In this document: piece after piece, positions 54,652 through 64,000 of the stretch
Numbering within the stretch: position 1 is the first letter of the stretch
Layout of the letters: each line of letters starts with the position of its first letter
NCBI GenBank assembly: GCA_003602415.1
Contig: QQSK01000002.1
Span: 66,795-130,794 of the forward strand
Direction: 5' to 3'
Origin: Candidatus Poseidoniales archaeon
Lineage (GTDB): Archaea > Thermoplasmatota > Poseidoniia > Poseidoniales > Poseidoniaceae
Length of the DNA: 64,000 nucleotides
Made by a program: the position numbers and the translations under genes
The notes under the pieces: generated by a model
Databases searched by the model: none
Told to the model about the DNA's origin: nothing
Seen by the model: the letters and a program-made list of their open reading frames with translations, nothing else

Positions 54652-57269
54652 CTTTCACCCTCCAGCATTCTTAGCAATTCATACAACTTATCGTGAGCTT
54701 GTCTAGGACTCATCACATCAGGATCTATCTTGGATAACTCATTCATCAGTGATTCTGCAAGAGGGTCTTTTTCTATTCTGACTTGAGGTTGTCCAACAAA
54801 TCCCATCAGAGAGGATTGCCCTGCACCTCTAGCAACGGGTGCGCCTTTTTCTCCTGCTTTAGCACCATGTGCCTGTCTCTCCAGGAATCCTAAGAGGTCA
54901 CCAGAACGTTCCACTACATGGCGAGGAAGTCCGGCAAGAGCCGCTACTTGGACACCATATGAATCATCACATGGCCCATCTGCAACAGTATGTAAGAACT
55001 TCAATTCCCCATCTAATTCGGCAACCTGAACGTGCACATTGACCAAACCTTCCGCTTCACCTTCCAATCCAATCAGTTGGTGGTAATGGGTAGCAAAAAG
55101 AGTCCTAGAACCTATGCGCTTGCAAATATCTTCAGTCACAGACCAAGCGATAGATAATCCATCAAATGTTGATGTTCCTCGTCCAATCTCATCAAGAAGG
55201 ACGAGCGATTTGTTTGTAGCCCTCTTTAGGATATGAGCAACTTCCATCATTTCCATCATGAATGTTGAACGCCCCCTTCGTATATCATCAGAAGCACCAA
55301 CTCTAGTGAAAATACGGTCTACAAGACCTACTTGGGCACTACTTGCGGGCACAAAGGAGCCTGCCTGAGCTAGAACTGATAGTAAAGCAGCACAACGTAA
55401 GTGTGTCGATTTACCACCCATATTAGGACCAGTAATCAGCAGGAACTTGCGCTTGCGGTCTAAACGGATGTCATTTGGAACAAAACCTGGTTGAGTTTCT
55501 AGTACGGGATGTCTCAAACCTTTAGCGATCAACTTTTCATCATCGGTAATCTTAGGCCTTGACCAAGAACGATTTCGTGCCACATGTGCAAAGCATTGTA
55601 GTACATCGATTTGTGCTACATTTGAACTGATTAATCCCAGTGTTCTAGATTTTTCTCGACATCTATCTCTCAAATCTCGGAACATATCATATTCCATAGA
55701 ATTGGCTTTCGAGTCTGCAGTCAACAATTTATCTTCCCATTCGATAATCTCATCTGTAACATATCGATTACCATTAGTCATCTGTTGTTTTCTTCGCCAA
55801 TCTTCAGGCACCTTAGCAAGATGTGTTTTTGTAACTTCAATAAACCAACCAATCTGCCGATTATGTCTGACCTTCAAAGAGGGAATTTCCAGTCTTATTC
55901 TTTCTTTGGCCTCGAAATCTTTGAACCATTTGTGGCCGACTGCTGCTGCATTCCTCAATTCATCTAGTTTAGAATCAATACCTTCTCTGATTAAACCACC
56001 ATCTCTTAGAGAGAGAGGTAATTCATCATTTAAATTAGCCTGGATATCTATTTTCATCATCTCTAATACATCTAAATCCTGACATAATTCAATCAATAGT
56101 TCATCTTCGACTTCCAAACATAGGGATTTGAGACGAGGCATTCTTTCAAGAGCCAATCCGATGGCTAGCAAATCCCTAGCCCCTGAACGATTGTATGACA
56201 ACTGAGTTGCCAATCTTTCCATATCTCTGAGTCCTTTGAGATTAGTTCTCAAATCATCCAATCTTCTAGACGACCTTGCCATAGCAGCAACAGCATCTTG
56301 CCTAAATTCGATTTTTTCCTTGTCTGCTAATGGCCTAAGCAACCATTGTTTCAATGTCCTTCTACCCATCGAAGTTCTGCATTTGTCAATAGCCCCTAAT
56401 AGAGAACCTTCTTTCTCACCAGAGAGAGTGTGAGTCAATTCCAAATTTCTCAACGTGGTTTGATCAAGCACCATATTTCCATCCGGACGCATTATCTCGA
56501 CATCTCTTACATCAACAGAATCGACTACATGCATAGCAGCAATATAGTCAGCAGCAAGACCAGCAGCATCCATTGCAAGTGGTGAATCGCCAAGGTCTAT
56601 GTGACCCAAATCTGCGACTTCAAGCACTTTCTTCAATGCAGATTCTCCCTTTTTACGAGAAGATGAATGCTGAGATAATGTAACTCCATCCAATTGTGAA
56701 ATTATCTGGCGGAATTCCTCCCTCTCTGCATCTCTGGGAGAAAATATGACTTCTCTCGGATTACTCCTCAACAAATCGTCAAGTAATCTCGTCCACATCT
56801 CATCTCCATGATGCTCAACCGTCCAGACATGACCTGTCGAAGCGTCGAGAATAGCTAACCCCAAGCCATCTGTTTTGATTGAAATTGCAGCTAGACCTGC
56901 AACTTCATCAGTACCTATCAAACTCTCTTCATACAATGACCCTGGAGTATAAACTCTCGTCACTACACGTTCGAGTAGCTTTGCACCCGGTCGCAGTTCC
57001 TCTTCTTGTTCTGCCACACATACTTTGTATCCCGATTGCAACATTTGACGAAGGTTCTCTTCTAGAGCATGCCAAGGAAAACCTGCCATAGGAATTGGTT
57101 CTGATGCTTTTTTATCGCGACTGGTCAGAGAAAGGCCCAGCACTTCAGATGCTACTACTGCATCATCATGGAACTGTTCATAGAAATCTCCCATGCGGAA
57201 GAAGAGAACAGAATCTGGATGTTCTGCCTTGATGTCCATATATTGGTCCATCATTCCTCTTTTCGCCAT
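54648..57269 (-). CDS. mutS: DNA mismatch repair protein MutS
   Basis: FFRMGDFYEQFHDDA; ITGPNMGGKSTHLR; VLLDEIGRGTSTFDGLSIAW; FATHYHQL. Confidence 0.96.
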   Translation of the reverse strand: MAKRGMMDQYMDIKAEHPDSVLFFRMGDFYEQFHDDAVVASEVLGLSLTSRDKKASEPIPMAGFPWHALEENLRQMLQSGYKVCVAEQEEELRPGAKLLERVVTRVYTPGSLYEESLIGTDEVAGLAAISIKTDGLGLAILDASTGHVWTVEHHGDEMWTRLLDDLLRSNPREVIFSPRDAEREEFRQIISQLDGVTLSQHSSSRKKGESALKKVLEVADLGHIDLGDSPLAMDAAGLAADYIAAMHVVDSVDVRDVEIMRPDGNMVLDQTTLRNLELTHTLSGEKEGSLLGAIDKCRTSMGRRTLKQWLLRPLADKEKIEFRQDAVAAMARSSRRLDDLRTNLKGLRDMERLATQLSYNRSGARDLLAIGLALERMPRLKSLCLEVEDELLIELCQDLDVLEMMKIDIQANLNDELPLSLRDGGLIREGIDSKLDELRNAAAVGHKWFKDFEAKERIRLEIPSLKVRHNRQIGWFIEVTKTHLAKVPEDWRRKQQMTNGNRYVTDEIIEWEDKLLTADSKANSMEYDMFRDLRDRCREKSRTLGLISSNVAQIDVLQCFAHVARNRSWSRPKITDDEKLIAKGLRHPVLETQPGFVPNDIRLDRKRKFLLITGPNMGGKSTHLRCAALLSVLAQAGSFVPASSAQVGLVDRIFTRVGASDDIRRGRSTFMMEMMEVAHILKRATNKSLVLLDEIGRGTSTFDGLSIAWSVTEDICKRIGSRTLFATHYHQLIGLEGEAEGLVNVHVQVAELDGELKFLHTVADGPCDDSYGVQVAALAGLPRHVVERSGDLLGFLERQAHGAKAGEKGAPVARGAGQSSLMGFVGQPQVRIEKDPLAESLMNELSKIDPDVMSPRQAHDKLYELLRMLEGER

Positions 57270-57371
57270 CGGGACACATCCATTGCTTGCGCTAGGGTGT
57301 TACCACTTAGTAGGGGGTTCGTAAATGATGCCCTCGAAAAAAGGATTTGCATAAGATATTGCAAGTGAAAA

Positions 57372-58529
57372 TTAGAACACTTCACCCTTACGAATAGCAT
57401 CGAAGATATTCCAAGACATTATGCCAATAATCAATAACGAAACTAGGATAAATCCGAGATCCAAAATGCCTCGCATACTTAGGAATGAACTCCTAGCATT
57501 ACTATCTATAGAAAGAGATTCGGATTTGTCTTCAGAATTTGCACCATGAATTGAAATCATTCCATCCTCATCACAATTGACATATGTTGGAATGATGTTC
57601 ATAGGTTCAGGTAACTTTTCGATGCTCATATCACCATCTGAGATAATTGCAACTGTTTTTGAACCGATACCGCCAAAGAGCCAAACATCTCCATTGTTAT
57701 CTCCTGCTGCTGCATAACTATTGATTCCGAAGGATGATATTTCATCACCAATTATGGAAATTGTGTCGCTGGTACCCGTTGCTATGAAACCTTCATCGGT
57801 CTCAAAAATACCGTGTATAGTGCCTTCATTGCCCATGTAGATTATTTCTACATCTGGAGCAGAAACGCCATCCCAAGTCACAGAAATGACCAATTCAAAC
57901 ATAGGAGGAGATGCTGGATTGGTGCCAAGCCAGTTGACCGGTGCTTGCCAAGAACCTCCCACTAACCAACCTTCATCATTTGGAACGATGACATCGAGGT
58001 ACATCTTTGCCTCAAGTTCGGTAACTGCTGGATCTTTATCTTCAGAATTTATCCAAATCGCTGCTAAAGAATCGCTGGTGCCATCTTGTACTACCATAAG
58101 CAAAGCCTGACCATTTCCAGATACCTGGCTAGCTGTTAGATTCTCACCAATGTCATACAAGCACCATGATTCTTCACAGAAATCATTTCCTTCTTCAACA
58201 AAGGAAATACTTCCTTCATCACCCATGCAAGCAAATGTGATTTTTCCGTGCTGTGTCAGACATGTGGCGTATTGGGCGTTTTGATCTAAATCATTTACAG
58301 CCAATCTCACACCGTCTCCATTTTCATACAGTATGGCATCCCCTGCAGAATCGATTACAATCCCGTCTACTTCTAGAGTGCTTCCTTCATGAACGCCAGA
58401 TAATTCGCTAGACCAATCGATTAACACAGCGCCTATAATCACAATTACAGAGAATATAGCAAATGACAACCACTGATGTTCAGATTCCTCTTCAAGGAGC
58501 CTACTCCAACCTGACATTGAACAGGCCAA
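57372..58529 (-). CDS. Membrane-anchored extracytoplasmic protein of unknown function
   Basis: N- and C-terminal TM segments flanking a beta-rich domain. Confidence 0.55.
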   Translation of the reverse strand: MACSMSGWSRLLEEESEHQWLSFAIFSVIVIIGAVLIDWSSELSGVHEGSTLEVDGIVIDSAGDAILYENGDGVRLAVNDLDQNAQYATCLTQHGKITFACMGDEGSISFVEEGNDFCEESWCLYDIGENLTASQVSGNGQALLMVVQDGTSDSLAAIWINSEDKDPAVTELEAKMYLDVIVPNDEGWLVGGSWQAPVNWLGTNPASPPMFELVISVTWDGVSAPDVEIIYMGNEGTIHGIFETDEGFIATGTSDTISIIGDEISSFGINSYAAAGDNNGDVWLFGGIGSKTVAIISDGDMSIEKLPEPMNIIPTYVNCDEDGMISIHGANSEDKSESLSIDSNARSSFLSMRGILDLGFILVSLLIIGIMSWNIFDAIRKGEVF

Positions 58530-58632
58530 GAGGGCTTAAACCATGACCTTTCCCCTACGGGGAGTTCTAGAAAAGCCATCGGTATGGTCAAATAGGAATG
58601 GTCGGTCGCAAACTCGCCCGGAGGTATCAAGC

Positions 58633-59172
58633 ATGGCACGTAAGCCCGCAAAGATGTACCGCAGACTCAAAGGTCCTGCATATACCCGACGCAAGTATAT
58701 CGGTGGTGTTCCAAACAACCGTATTCTTAATTTCTACGCCGGTAATCGCCGTGCTGCGGAAACAGGAGAATTCCTAATGGAACTAAATCTCATCGCTGAT
58801 GAATCTTGTCAGATCAGACACACAGCTCTAGAAGCAGCCCGTGTTATTTCCAACGCTACCATCAGGAAATCTGCTGGTGCAATGAATTACGCTCTACGTA
58901 TTCACACCTACCCACATCACGTTCTACGTGAGAACAAGCAGGCTACAGGTGCTGGTGCAGACCGTGTTTCTCAAGGTATGCGCTGTGCATTCGGAAAGAA
59001 TGTAGGTACTGCTGCTAGAGTAAAGCGCGGACAACGTGTCATCTCCTTACAATTCACTCCTGAACACTATCTGGTTGCAAAGGATGCACTTCGTAAGGCT
59101 AGCATGAAGTTCCCAACCCCTTGTACCACCAAGCTAATTCGTGGACACGAGCACGTTAAGGGACTTGTTTGA
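58633..59172 (+). CDS. 50S ribosomal protein L10e (uL16 family)
   Basis: MARKPAKMYRRLKGPAYTRRKYIGGVPNNRI...YPHHVLRENKQATGAGADRVSQGMR; ATG 58633 preferred over the longer ORF. Confidence 0.93.
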   Translation: MARKPAKMYRRLKGPAYTRRKYIGGVPNNRILNFYAGNRRAAETGEFLMELNLIADESCQIRHTALEAARVISNATIRKSAGAMNYALRIHTYPHHVLRENKQATGAGADRVSQGMRCAFGKNVGTAARVKRGQRVISLQFTPEHYLVAKDALRKASMKFPTPCTTKLIRGHEHVKGLV

Positions 59173-59177
59173 TACTC

Positions 59178-59194
59178 TCTTGCCATTGGCAAGA
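59178..59194 (+). promoter_or_regulatory. Hairpin TCTTGCC-ATT-GGCAAGA after the L10e stop
   Basis: Perfect 7-bp inverted repeat. Confidence 0.55.
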
Positions 59195-59219
59195 TGAATG
59201 TTCTAAGTTTCATTGCTAA

Positions 59220-59237
59220 ATGGCAAACTATTGCCAT
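59220..59237 (+). promoter_or_regulatory. Second hairpin ATGGCAA-ACTA-TTGCCAT
   Basis: Perfect 7-bp inverted repeat whose arms also complement the first hairpin. Confidence 0.55.
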
Positions 59238-59292
59238 AACTACCGGCTGATTCATGAACATTGGACTAAACGACATAACAAGAGGGGATTGA

Positions 59293-61071
59293 ATGCGTGT
59301 TGCAGTTCTGAAGGAAGACAATTGTCAACCCAAGAAATGTATGGACGAATGTATGACCTTCTGTCCTCCTGTTCGTAATGGGCAGGAATGCGTAGTCATG
59401 GACGAGTCAACTGGCAAACCGCACATTTCTGAATCATTGTGTATTGGATGTGGAATATGCGTAAATAAGTGCCCTCATGATGCACTAATTATTACTCAAT
59501 TACCTTCTGAACTCGAAAGCGATATGATTCACAGATATTCATTAAACGGATTTAGATTGTTTAGACTTCCAACCCCTTCTAAGGAATCGGTTGTCGGAAT
59601 CTTAGGTCCTAACGGAATGGGTAAGTCAACAGCATTCAACATCCTGAGTGGGTCAATAATTCCCAACGTAGGAGATTTTGAGGCTGATGAAGTCTGGTGG
59701 GAGGATGTAATATCCAGTCTTCCTAGAGGAGAATTACGAGATTTCTTGATCGATGTTAGTGAATCTGATATTACCGTAGCACTCAAACCACAATACGTAG
59801 ACCACATTCCTAAAGCGGTCAAAGGTAAAGTTGGAGAATTGCTTTCATCGGTTGATGAAAAAGAAATTTTTGATGAAATGGTCGAAAAATTGGCGATTAG
59901 CCATCTATTGGAAAGAAACCTCGACCAATTGTCTGGTGGAGAATTACAGCGTGTTGCAATATGTGCTACACTAATGAAAGAAGCTGATGTCTATTTCTTC
60001 GACGAACCATCATCTTACCTGGACATACATGAAAGAATGAGAATAGTAAAAATCATTCAAGAACTTGCTGAAACTTCAAGAGTTATTGTTATTGAACACG
60101 ACTTAGCAGTACTAGACGTGTTAGCAGACCTTATTCACATCGTATATGGAAGAAAAGGTGCATTTGGAATATTTACTCCTGCAAGGTCTACTCGTCAAGC
60201 GATAAATGCATACTTAGACGGATTTTTAGTCGAGCAAAACGTTAGGATTAGAGATAAGCCTATCAAATTCCAAACCCATACAGACAGGTCGAATGAATTG
60301 GGAAGTACTGTTCTTGAATGGGGAGGACTAGAGAAAGAACTTGGCACCTTCAAACTCAAGACTGGAGAAGGAAAGGTGCACCAATCAGAAGTTGTTGGCG
60401 TGGTTGGACCTAATGGAACTGGAAAGTCAACAATGGTCAAGATTCTATCTGGAGAACATGAATATGATGCAGGGTGGGTTACTGCTGACGCAACAATTTC
60501 ATACAAACCACAGCATATTGATACAGACTTGGATTGTACTGTTCAAACTTGGTTAGATGCTGAAGTCGGCCCTAAGTGGAGAAGTGGAGAATACAATGTG
60601 AATGTGATTCGAGCCTTGGGCGTTGAAGAGTTGCTAGCAAAACAAGTTGACAATTTGTCTGGAGGAGAAGCACAAGCGGTGGCCATCGCTATCTGTTTAG
60701 GGAAAGAGGCAGACCTATACCTTCTGGATGAGCCTAGTGCCCACTTGGATGCGAATGCAAGAATGGAGGCTGCGAAGGCTATTCGGAGAACTATGGAAGC
60801 GAATGAGAAGTCAGCATTTGTTATCGACCATGACGTATATTTCATCGATATTGTTTCTGACTCGTTACTTGTTTTCGAAGGAGAAGGAGGAAAGCATGGA
60901 ATGGCTGAAGGGCCATTCCGTCTAAGGGAAGGAATGAATCGATTCTTGGGAGGAGTCGATGTAACATTCAGAAGAGATCACGATTCTAAGCGCCCAAGAA
61001 TTAACAAAGCCGCTAGTCGTAAAGATAGGGAGCAACGTGCAAAGGGCGATTATTACTCGTTTGATTCATGA
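59293..61071 (+). CDS. ABCE1/Rli1 ribosome recycling ATPase
   Basis: CQPKKCMDECMTFCPP and CIGCGICVNKCPHDA Fe-S motifs; two P-loops GPNGMGKST and GPNGTGKST; two LSGGE signatures. Confidence 0.95.
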   Translation: MRVAVLKEDNCQPKKCMDECMTFCPPVRNGQECVVMDESTGKPHISESLCIGCGICVNKCPHDALIITQLPSELESDMIHRYSLNGFRLFRLPTPSKESVVGILGPNGMGKSTAFNILSGSIIPNVGDFEADEVWWEDVISSLPRGELRDFLIDVSESDITVALKPQYVDHIPKAVKGKVGELLSSVDEKEIFDEMVEKLAISHLLERNLDQLSGGELQRVAICATLMKEADVYFFDEPSSYLDIHERMRIVKIIQELAETSRVIVIEHDLAVLDVLADLIHIVYGRKGAFGIFTPARSTRQAINAYLDGFLVEQNVRIRDKPIKFQTHTDRSNELGSTVLEWGGLEKELGTFKLKTGEGKVHQSEVVGVVGPNGTGKSTMVKILSGEHEYDAGWVTADATISYKPQHIDTDLDCTVQTWLDAEVGPKWRSGEYNVNVIRALGVEELLAKQVDNLSGGEAQAVAIAICLGKEADLYLLDEPSAHLDANARMEAAKAIRRTMEANEKSAFVIDHDVYFIDIVSDSLLVFEGEGGKHGMAEGPFRLREGMNRFLGGVDVTFRRDHDSKRPRINKAASRKDREQRAKGDYYSFDS

Positions 61072-61080
61072 GGTGAATCA

Positions 61081-62685
61081 ATGCCTGCACAAATCCCTCC
61101 CGAAGCTCAATCCATTGGAAGAGCAAGAGGAAGATTGTCTGCATCCTCATTGACTACTTTTCTTAGATGTGAAAAACAATGGTTCCTGAATTACAGAATT
61201 GGATTAAGAGGACCTCTATCTCCTCATCAAGTGATGGGTATTGAGGTAGAAGATGCATTCTGTTCGATTCTTATGCACAGGGCGCCTGCAGTAAATTCCT
61301 TTGAAGAATTAGAATCATGGCTCCATAGTTTGATTAAAGAACATGCTGAAAAAGCATTACTAAGCGGCAAAGAGACATTTGAAAACTCATTATGGCATGA
61401 AGGTGATTTCGATGAATATTTCAATACTGAAAATGTTTCACAGATGCTCGAAAATGGAATTGCGTTGCAACTGGAAGAAGTGAAAAATTGCTTTAACGCA
61501 AAAGGAGGAATTCATGAATTTACAATTCCGGCCCCATGCTGGGATTCTCCACCACACTTTACTCAACCTGAGAAAGCAAACAGTATGATTTCGTGGAAAG
61601 ATGAGCCTCATCAATTTAGTCAAGAGATTACTTGGCAAGATGCTTGGGAGATTGCAAGACCTTGGGTTAAGGATCCTAGAAATCCGGAACCACAACGAAT
61701 GTATCACCCAAAGCGATGGGCTGCAGGTGAATGTGACCTTGTATTGAGATGGGACGGCAAAACAAGAATCGTTGACATAAAGATGGGCGACGGAGATGGG
61801 AAATTCGCATCTAGCCTTGATGCTCAATTGAATTTCTATGCATGGTTATGGAACGAAACTCACGAGGAAAAGTGCTACGGTTTAGAGGGATGGTACTTGA
61901 CCAATGGCTTGAGGAAAATTGTTGAAGTCAATCCTCAAGAAACTGAAGAATATCGAGATGTATATGATAGAATGAAATCTTGGAATTGTGATTCAACATT
62001 ACCTCTGGAATCTCCATGTGATGGTGAGGCAGGCGGGTGCCATTGGTGTCCTTTAGTAGAGATACCTTACGAAATTCCACAAATTACTATGCCTTGTGAA
62101 CCGCTTTCAGCAATTCCTTCAAGAGTAAATGTCAAAGGACGCTTACAAGGTGCTTGGGGTCCACTTCCTAATCACTATGGAGAGATGGTTCTAGGTGCAA
62201 TGATTCAGGCAGGAGACAAGATGGTGACTCTGGAAGAAAGTCAACCCGGAGCTTTTCCATCAATGCATGATTCGCCTCAAGATGAGGTAATTATCACCGG
62301 TGCATTACCTGGTGTTTGGAGAAGGCAGGCACGACTATACTTAGATGAAAATAGTGCTATTTTGGCAGATTCTGATGCCACATTAACACGTATGGGCATG
62401 TTGAGAACCAAAGCGAATGTAGAGGGTACAGTACTGTCCTGTTCCAAGAGAGACGGTAAAAGGTCTGATGGCCGGCCTTGGTCGATGATGTCTTTCCACC
62501 TATGGGATGGTGAAAGGGTTGCTGAAGTGGTTGCTTTTGGTTCAGCAATCAATGGAACAATCCTGTCAATAAGACCTGGGATGAATGTAAAATTGACTTC
62601 TGCTGAACTCGGTTGGAGAGAAGGATTGGTTCAATTACGAATAGATTCTAGAACTACAAGAATCGAAATCAAATCGAAGGCTTGA
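61081..62685 (+). CDS. Cas4/RecB-like PD-(D/E)XK Fe-S nuclease with C-terminal OB-like domain
   Basis: SASSLTTFLRCEKQWFLNYR; AGECDLVL...RIVDIKMG...DAQLNFYAWLW; CDGEAGGCHWC; C-terminal ANVEGTVLSC...VVAFG. Confidence 0.75.
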   Translation: MPAQIPPEAQSIGRARGRLSASSLTTFLRCEKQWFLNYRIGLRGPLSPHQVMGIEVEDAFCSILMHRAPAVNSFEELESWLHSLIKEHAEKALLSGKETFENSLWHEGDFDEYFNTENVSQMLENGIALQLEEVKNCFNAKGGIHEFTIPAPCWDSPPHFTQPEKANSMISWKDEPHQFSQEITWQDAWEIARPWVKDPRNPEPQRMYHPKRWAAGECDLVLRWDGKTRIVDIKMGDGDGKFASSLDAQLNFYAWLWNETHEEKCYGLEGWYLTNGLRKIVEVNPQETEEYRDVYDRMKSWNCDSTLPLESPCDGEAGGCHWCPLVEIPYEIPQITMPCEPLSAIPSRVNVKGRLQGAWGPLPNHYGEMVLGAMIQAGDKMVTLEESQPGAFPSMHDSPQDEVIITGALPGVWRRQARLYLDENSAILADSDATLTRMGMLRTKANVEGTVLSCSKRDGKRSDGRPWSMMSFHLWDGERVAEVVAFGSAINGTILSIRPGMNVKLTSAELGWREGLVQLRIDSRTTRIEIKSKA

Positions 62686-62713
62686 ATAAAGTCGAGCACG
62701 GGCTTGATTTGTC

Positions 62714-64000
62714 ATGCCAGTACACGCTGCAAATCCGGACACCGATGAAATCGGTGCATTCAATCGCCTATCCGCTTCACAGGCAAACACTTGGGAGGAT
62801 TGCCCAAGGCTTTGGTGGTATCAAAACAAGTTGAGATTGAAGTTTCCTCAAACTCCTCCACTATTCTTGGGTAGAGCAGTCGAAGAATGTGTTTGTAGAG
62901 TTTTGATGGAATCACCAGGTCTTGTATTCCCCAACGCTCCGTCCGATGTTCTATCAAATGGTGCAGATAACCTTCTTCCATTGCTAGATAACGAGTTACC
63001 TAATGATTTTGAAAAGTGGTGCGAGGCAAGAGTGGATGCTCATTGGCCGTCGATAAGAGATGAAATGCACGCTGAATGGTCCAAGGATGCTCGTAAATCC
63101 GGTAATTGGCACGATTATTCTATGGAAGTATACCGTGACATGTGCGTTACTGCATTACGAATGCATATGGAAGAAGTTCTAGATTGTCAAACAAATATTT
63201 CAGAGGATGAGCTCAAAGATTGGAGAAATGGAGTAAGACCAGATATTCCTGCACCTGATGCACGAACCAAATCTGGAACTCACCCACTTGCCAAAAGTGG
63301 AGATTGTAGTCTAGTAGAAGCATGGGAAATTGCCAGACCATGGTTTGTAGACCCCGATGCACCACAGTTTTCACTCAACGCAATTCACCCAGAACATTGG
63401 TTCCAAGGAGAGTATGATCTAGTCTACCGACATTGTGGAAAACTGAAAATTATGGATTTGAAAGCTAGTAGAGGCGGCGGGGATAGAAGTGGCAATTATG
63501 TTGAACAACTACGAATATATGCCATGCTATGGTCCATTACTCATTCAGGACAAATACCAGATGTTCTGGAAATTTGGTATGCTGGAGTCGGAGTTAGAAA
63601 GAATGTAGAAGTTCCTTCTGCAGAAGAGATTCAAGAAATGGAAACCAAATTACATGACCTTTGGAATGAGATTAAGGGTACTGAAGTTACTTTGGAAGAC
63701 TGCCCTCCAATACCTAGACCTCTCAGAGGATTTTCAGAAGGAGGAGTGAAAACTGACGACCCTGAAGAAAGCCGATGTTCCAACTGTGATTGGGCGGAAC
63801 TTTGTCCAAATGGAAGCGGAGATGATGATTTGCCAAGTGGAGGAGTTCATCAACCACCAGGCGATGTCAAAACATATGATTTAACACCATTCAGCGAATT
63901 AGTACCTCGTGTGAACATATTTTGCGAGGCCTTTAGTGTCACTAATGTTCCAGATAAAGCACCGAATATCACCATCGAAAAAGATGGTGGTTTTGCATTC
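62714..64000 (+). CDS. Second Cas4/RecB-like PD-(D/E)XK Fe-S nuclease, truncated by window end
   Basis: Own translation from ATG 62714, 429 codons open to the edge: LSASQANTWEDCPRLWWYQNK...GEYDLVY...KIMDLKAS...VEQLRIYAMLW...CSNCDWAELC; missing from the ORF track because unclosed. Confidence 0.72.
   Translation, partial: MPVHAANPDTDEIGAFNRLSASQANTWEDCPRLWWYQNKLRLKFPQTPPLFLGRAVEECVCRVLMESPGLVFPNAPSDVLSNGADNLLPLLDNELPNDFEKWCEARVDAHWPSIRDEMHAEWSKDARKSGNWHDYSMEVYRDMCVTALRMHMEEVLDCQTNISEDELKDWRNGVRPDIPAPDARTKSGTHPLAKSGDCSLVEAWEIARPWFVDPDAPQFSLNAIHPEHWFQGEYDLVYRHCGKLKIMDLKASRGGGDRSGNYVEQLRIYAMLWSITHSGQIPDVLEIWYAGVGVRKNVEVPSAEEIQEMETKLHDLWNEIKGTEVTLEDCPPIPRPLRGFSEGGVKTDDPEESRCSNCDWAELCPNGSGDDDLPSGGVHQPPGDVKTYDLTPFSELVPRVNIFCEAFSVTNVPDKAPNITIEKDGGFAF

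Noticed and set aside
57347-57364. TTGCA...TGCAA inverted repeat near the 3' end of the 385-aa gene
   Set aside because: 5-bp AT-rich arms are expected by chance in this composition.
58445-58718. Minus-strand ORFs overlapping the L10e start
   Set aside because: Overlap the clear ribosomal protein gene and its leader; no motif or SD support.

Overview
The window is a gene-dense, AT-rich archaeal chromosome segment. Archaeal-type genes include L10e, ABCE1/Rli1, Hel308, Cgi121, an RPA/RPA-associated pair, GGPP synthase/geranylgeranyl reductase, and a pilin with secretion ATPase and TadC proteins. Alongside them are bacterial-type GyrB/GyrA, MutS/MutL, a class II CCA-adding enzyme, TldD/E and several secreted or PKD-bearing peptidases. 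This mix fits a marine Euryarchaeota/Poseidoniales (MGII)-like genome; the lineage is an inference. I recognised no rRNA, tRNA, CRISPR array or transposon. The strongest leads are: (1) a NaChBac-like voltage-gated channel (S4 arginines, TLESWS filter, C-terminal coiled coil) in tandem with a membrane EF-hand protein; (2) a thymidylate-kinase-like protein altered at three catalytic motifs and carrying a ~230-aa unknown C-terminal domain; (3) four mutually complementary TTGCCA/TGGCAA arms in the L10e-ABCE1 intergenic region; (4) an unlisted 32-codon ORF with a perfect GGAGGTGA Shine-Dalgarno just upstream of RPA; (5) a pilus motor locus with TadC split into two genes and a small unknown protein; (6) tandem Cas4/RecB-like Fe-S nucleases at the right edge; (7) a degenerate HemC-like protein; (8) very compact convergent gene junctions, five of them sharing a TTAA/TTAG double stop. 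All calls come from reading motifs by eye; no searches were run.
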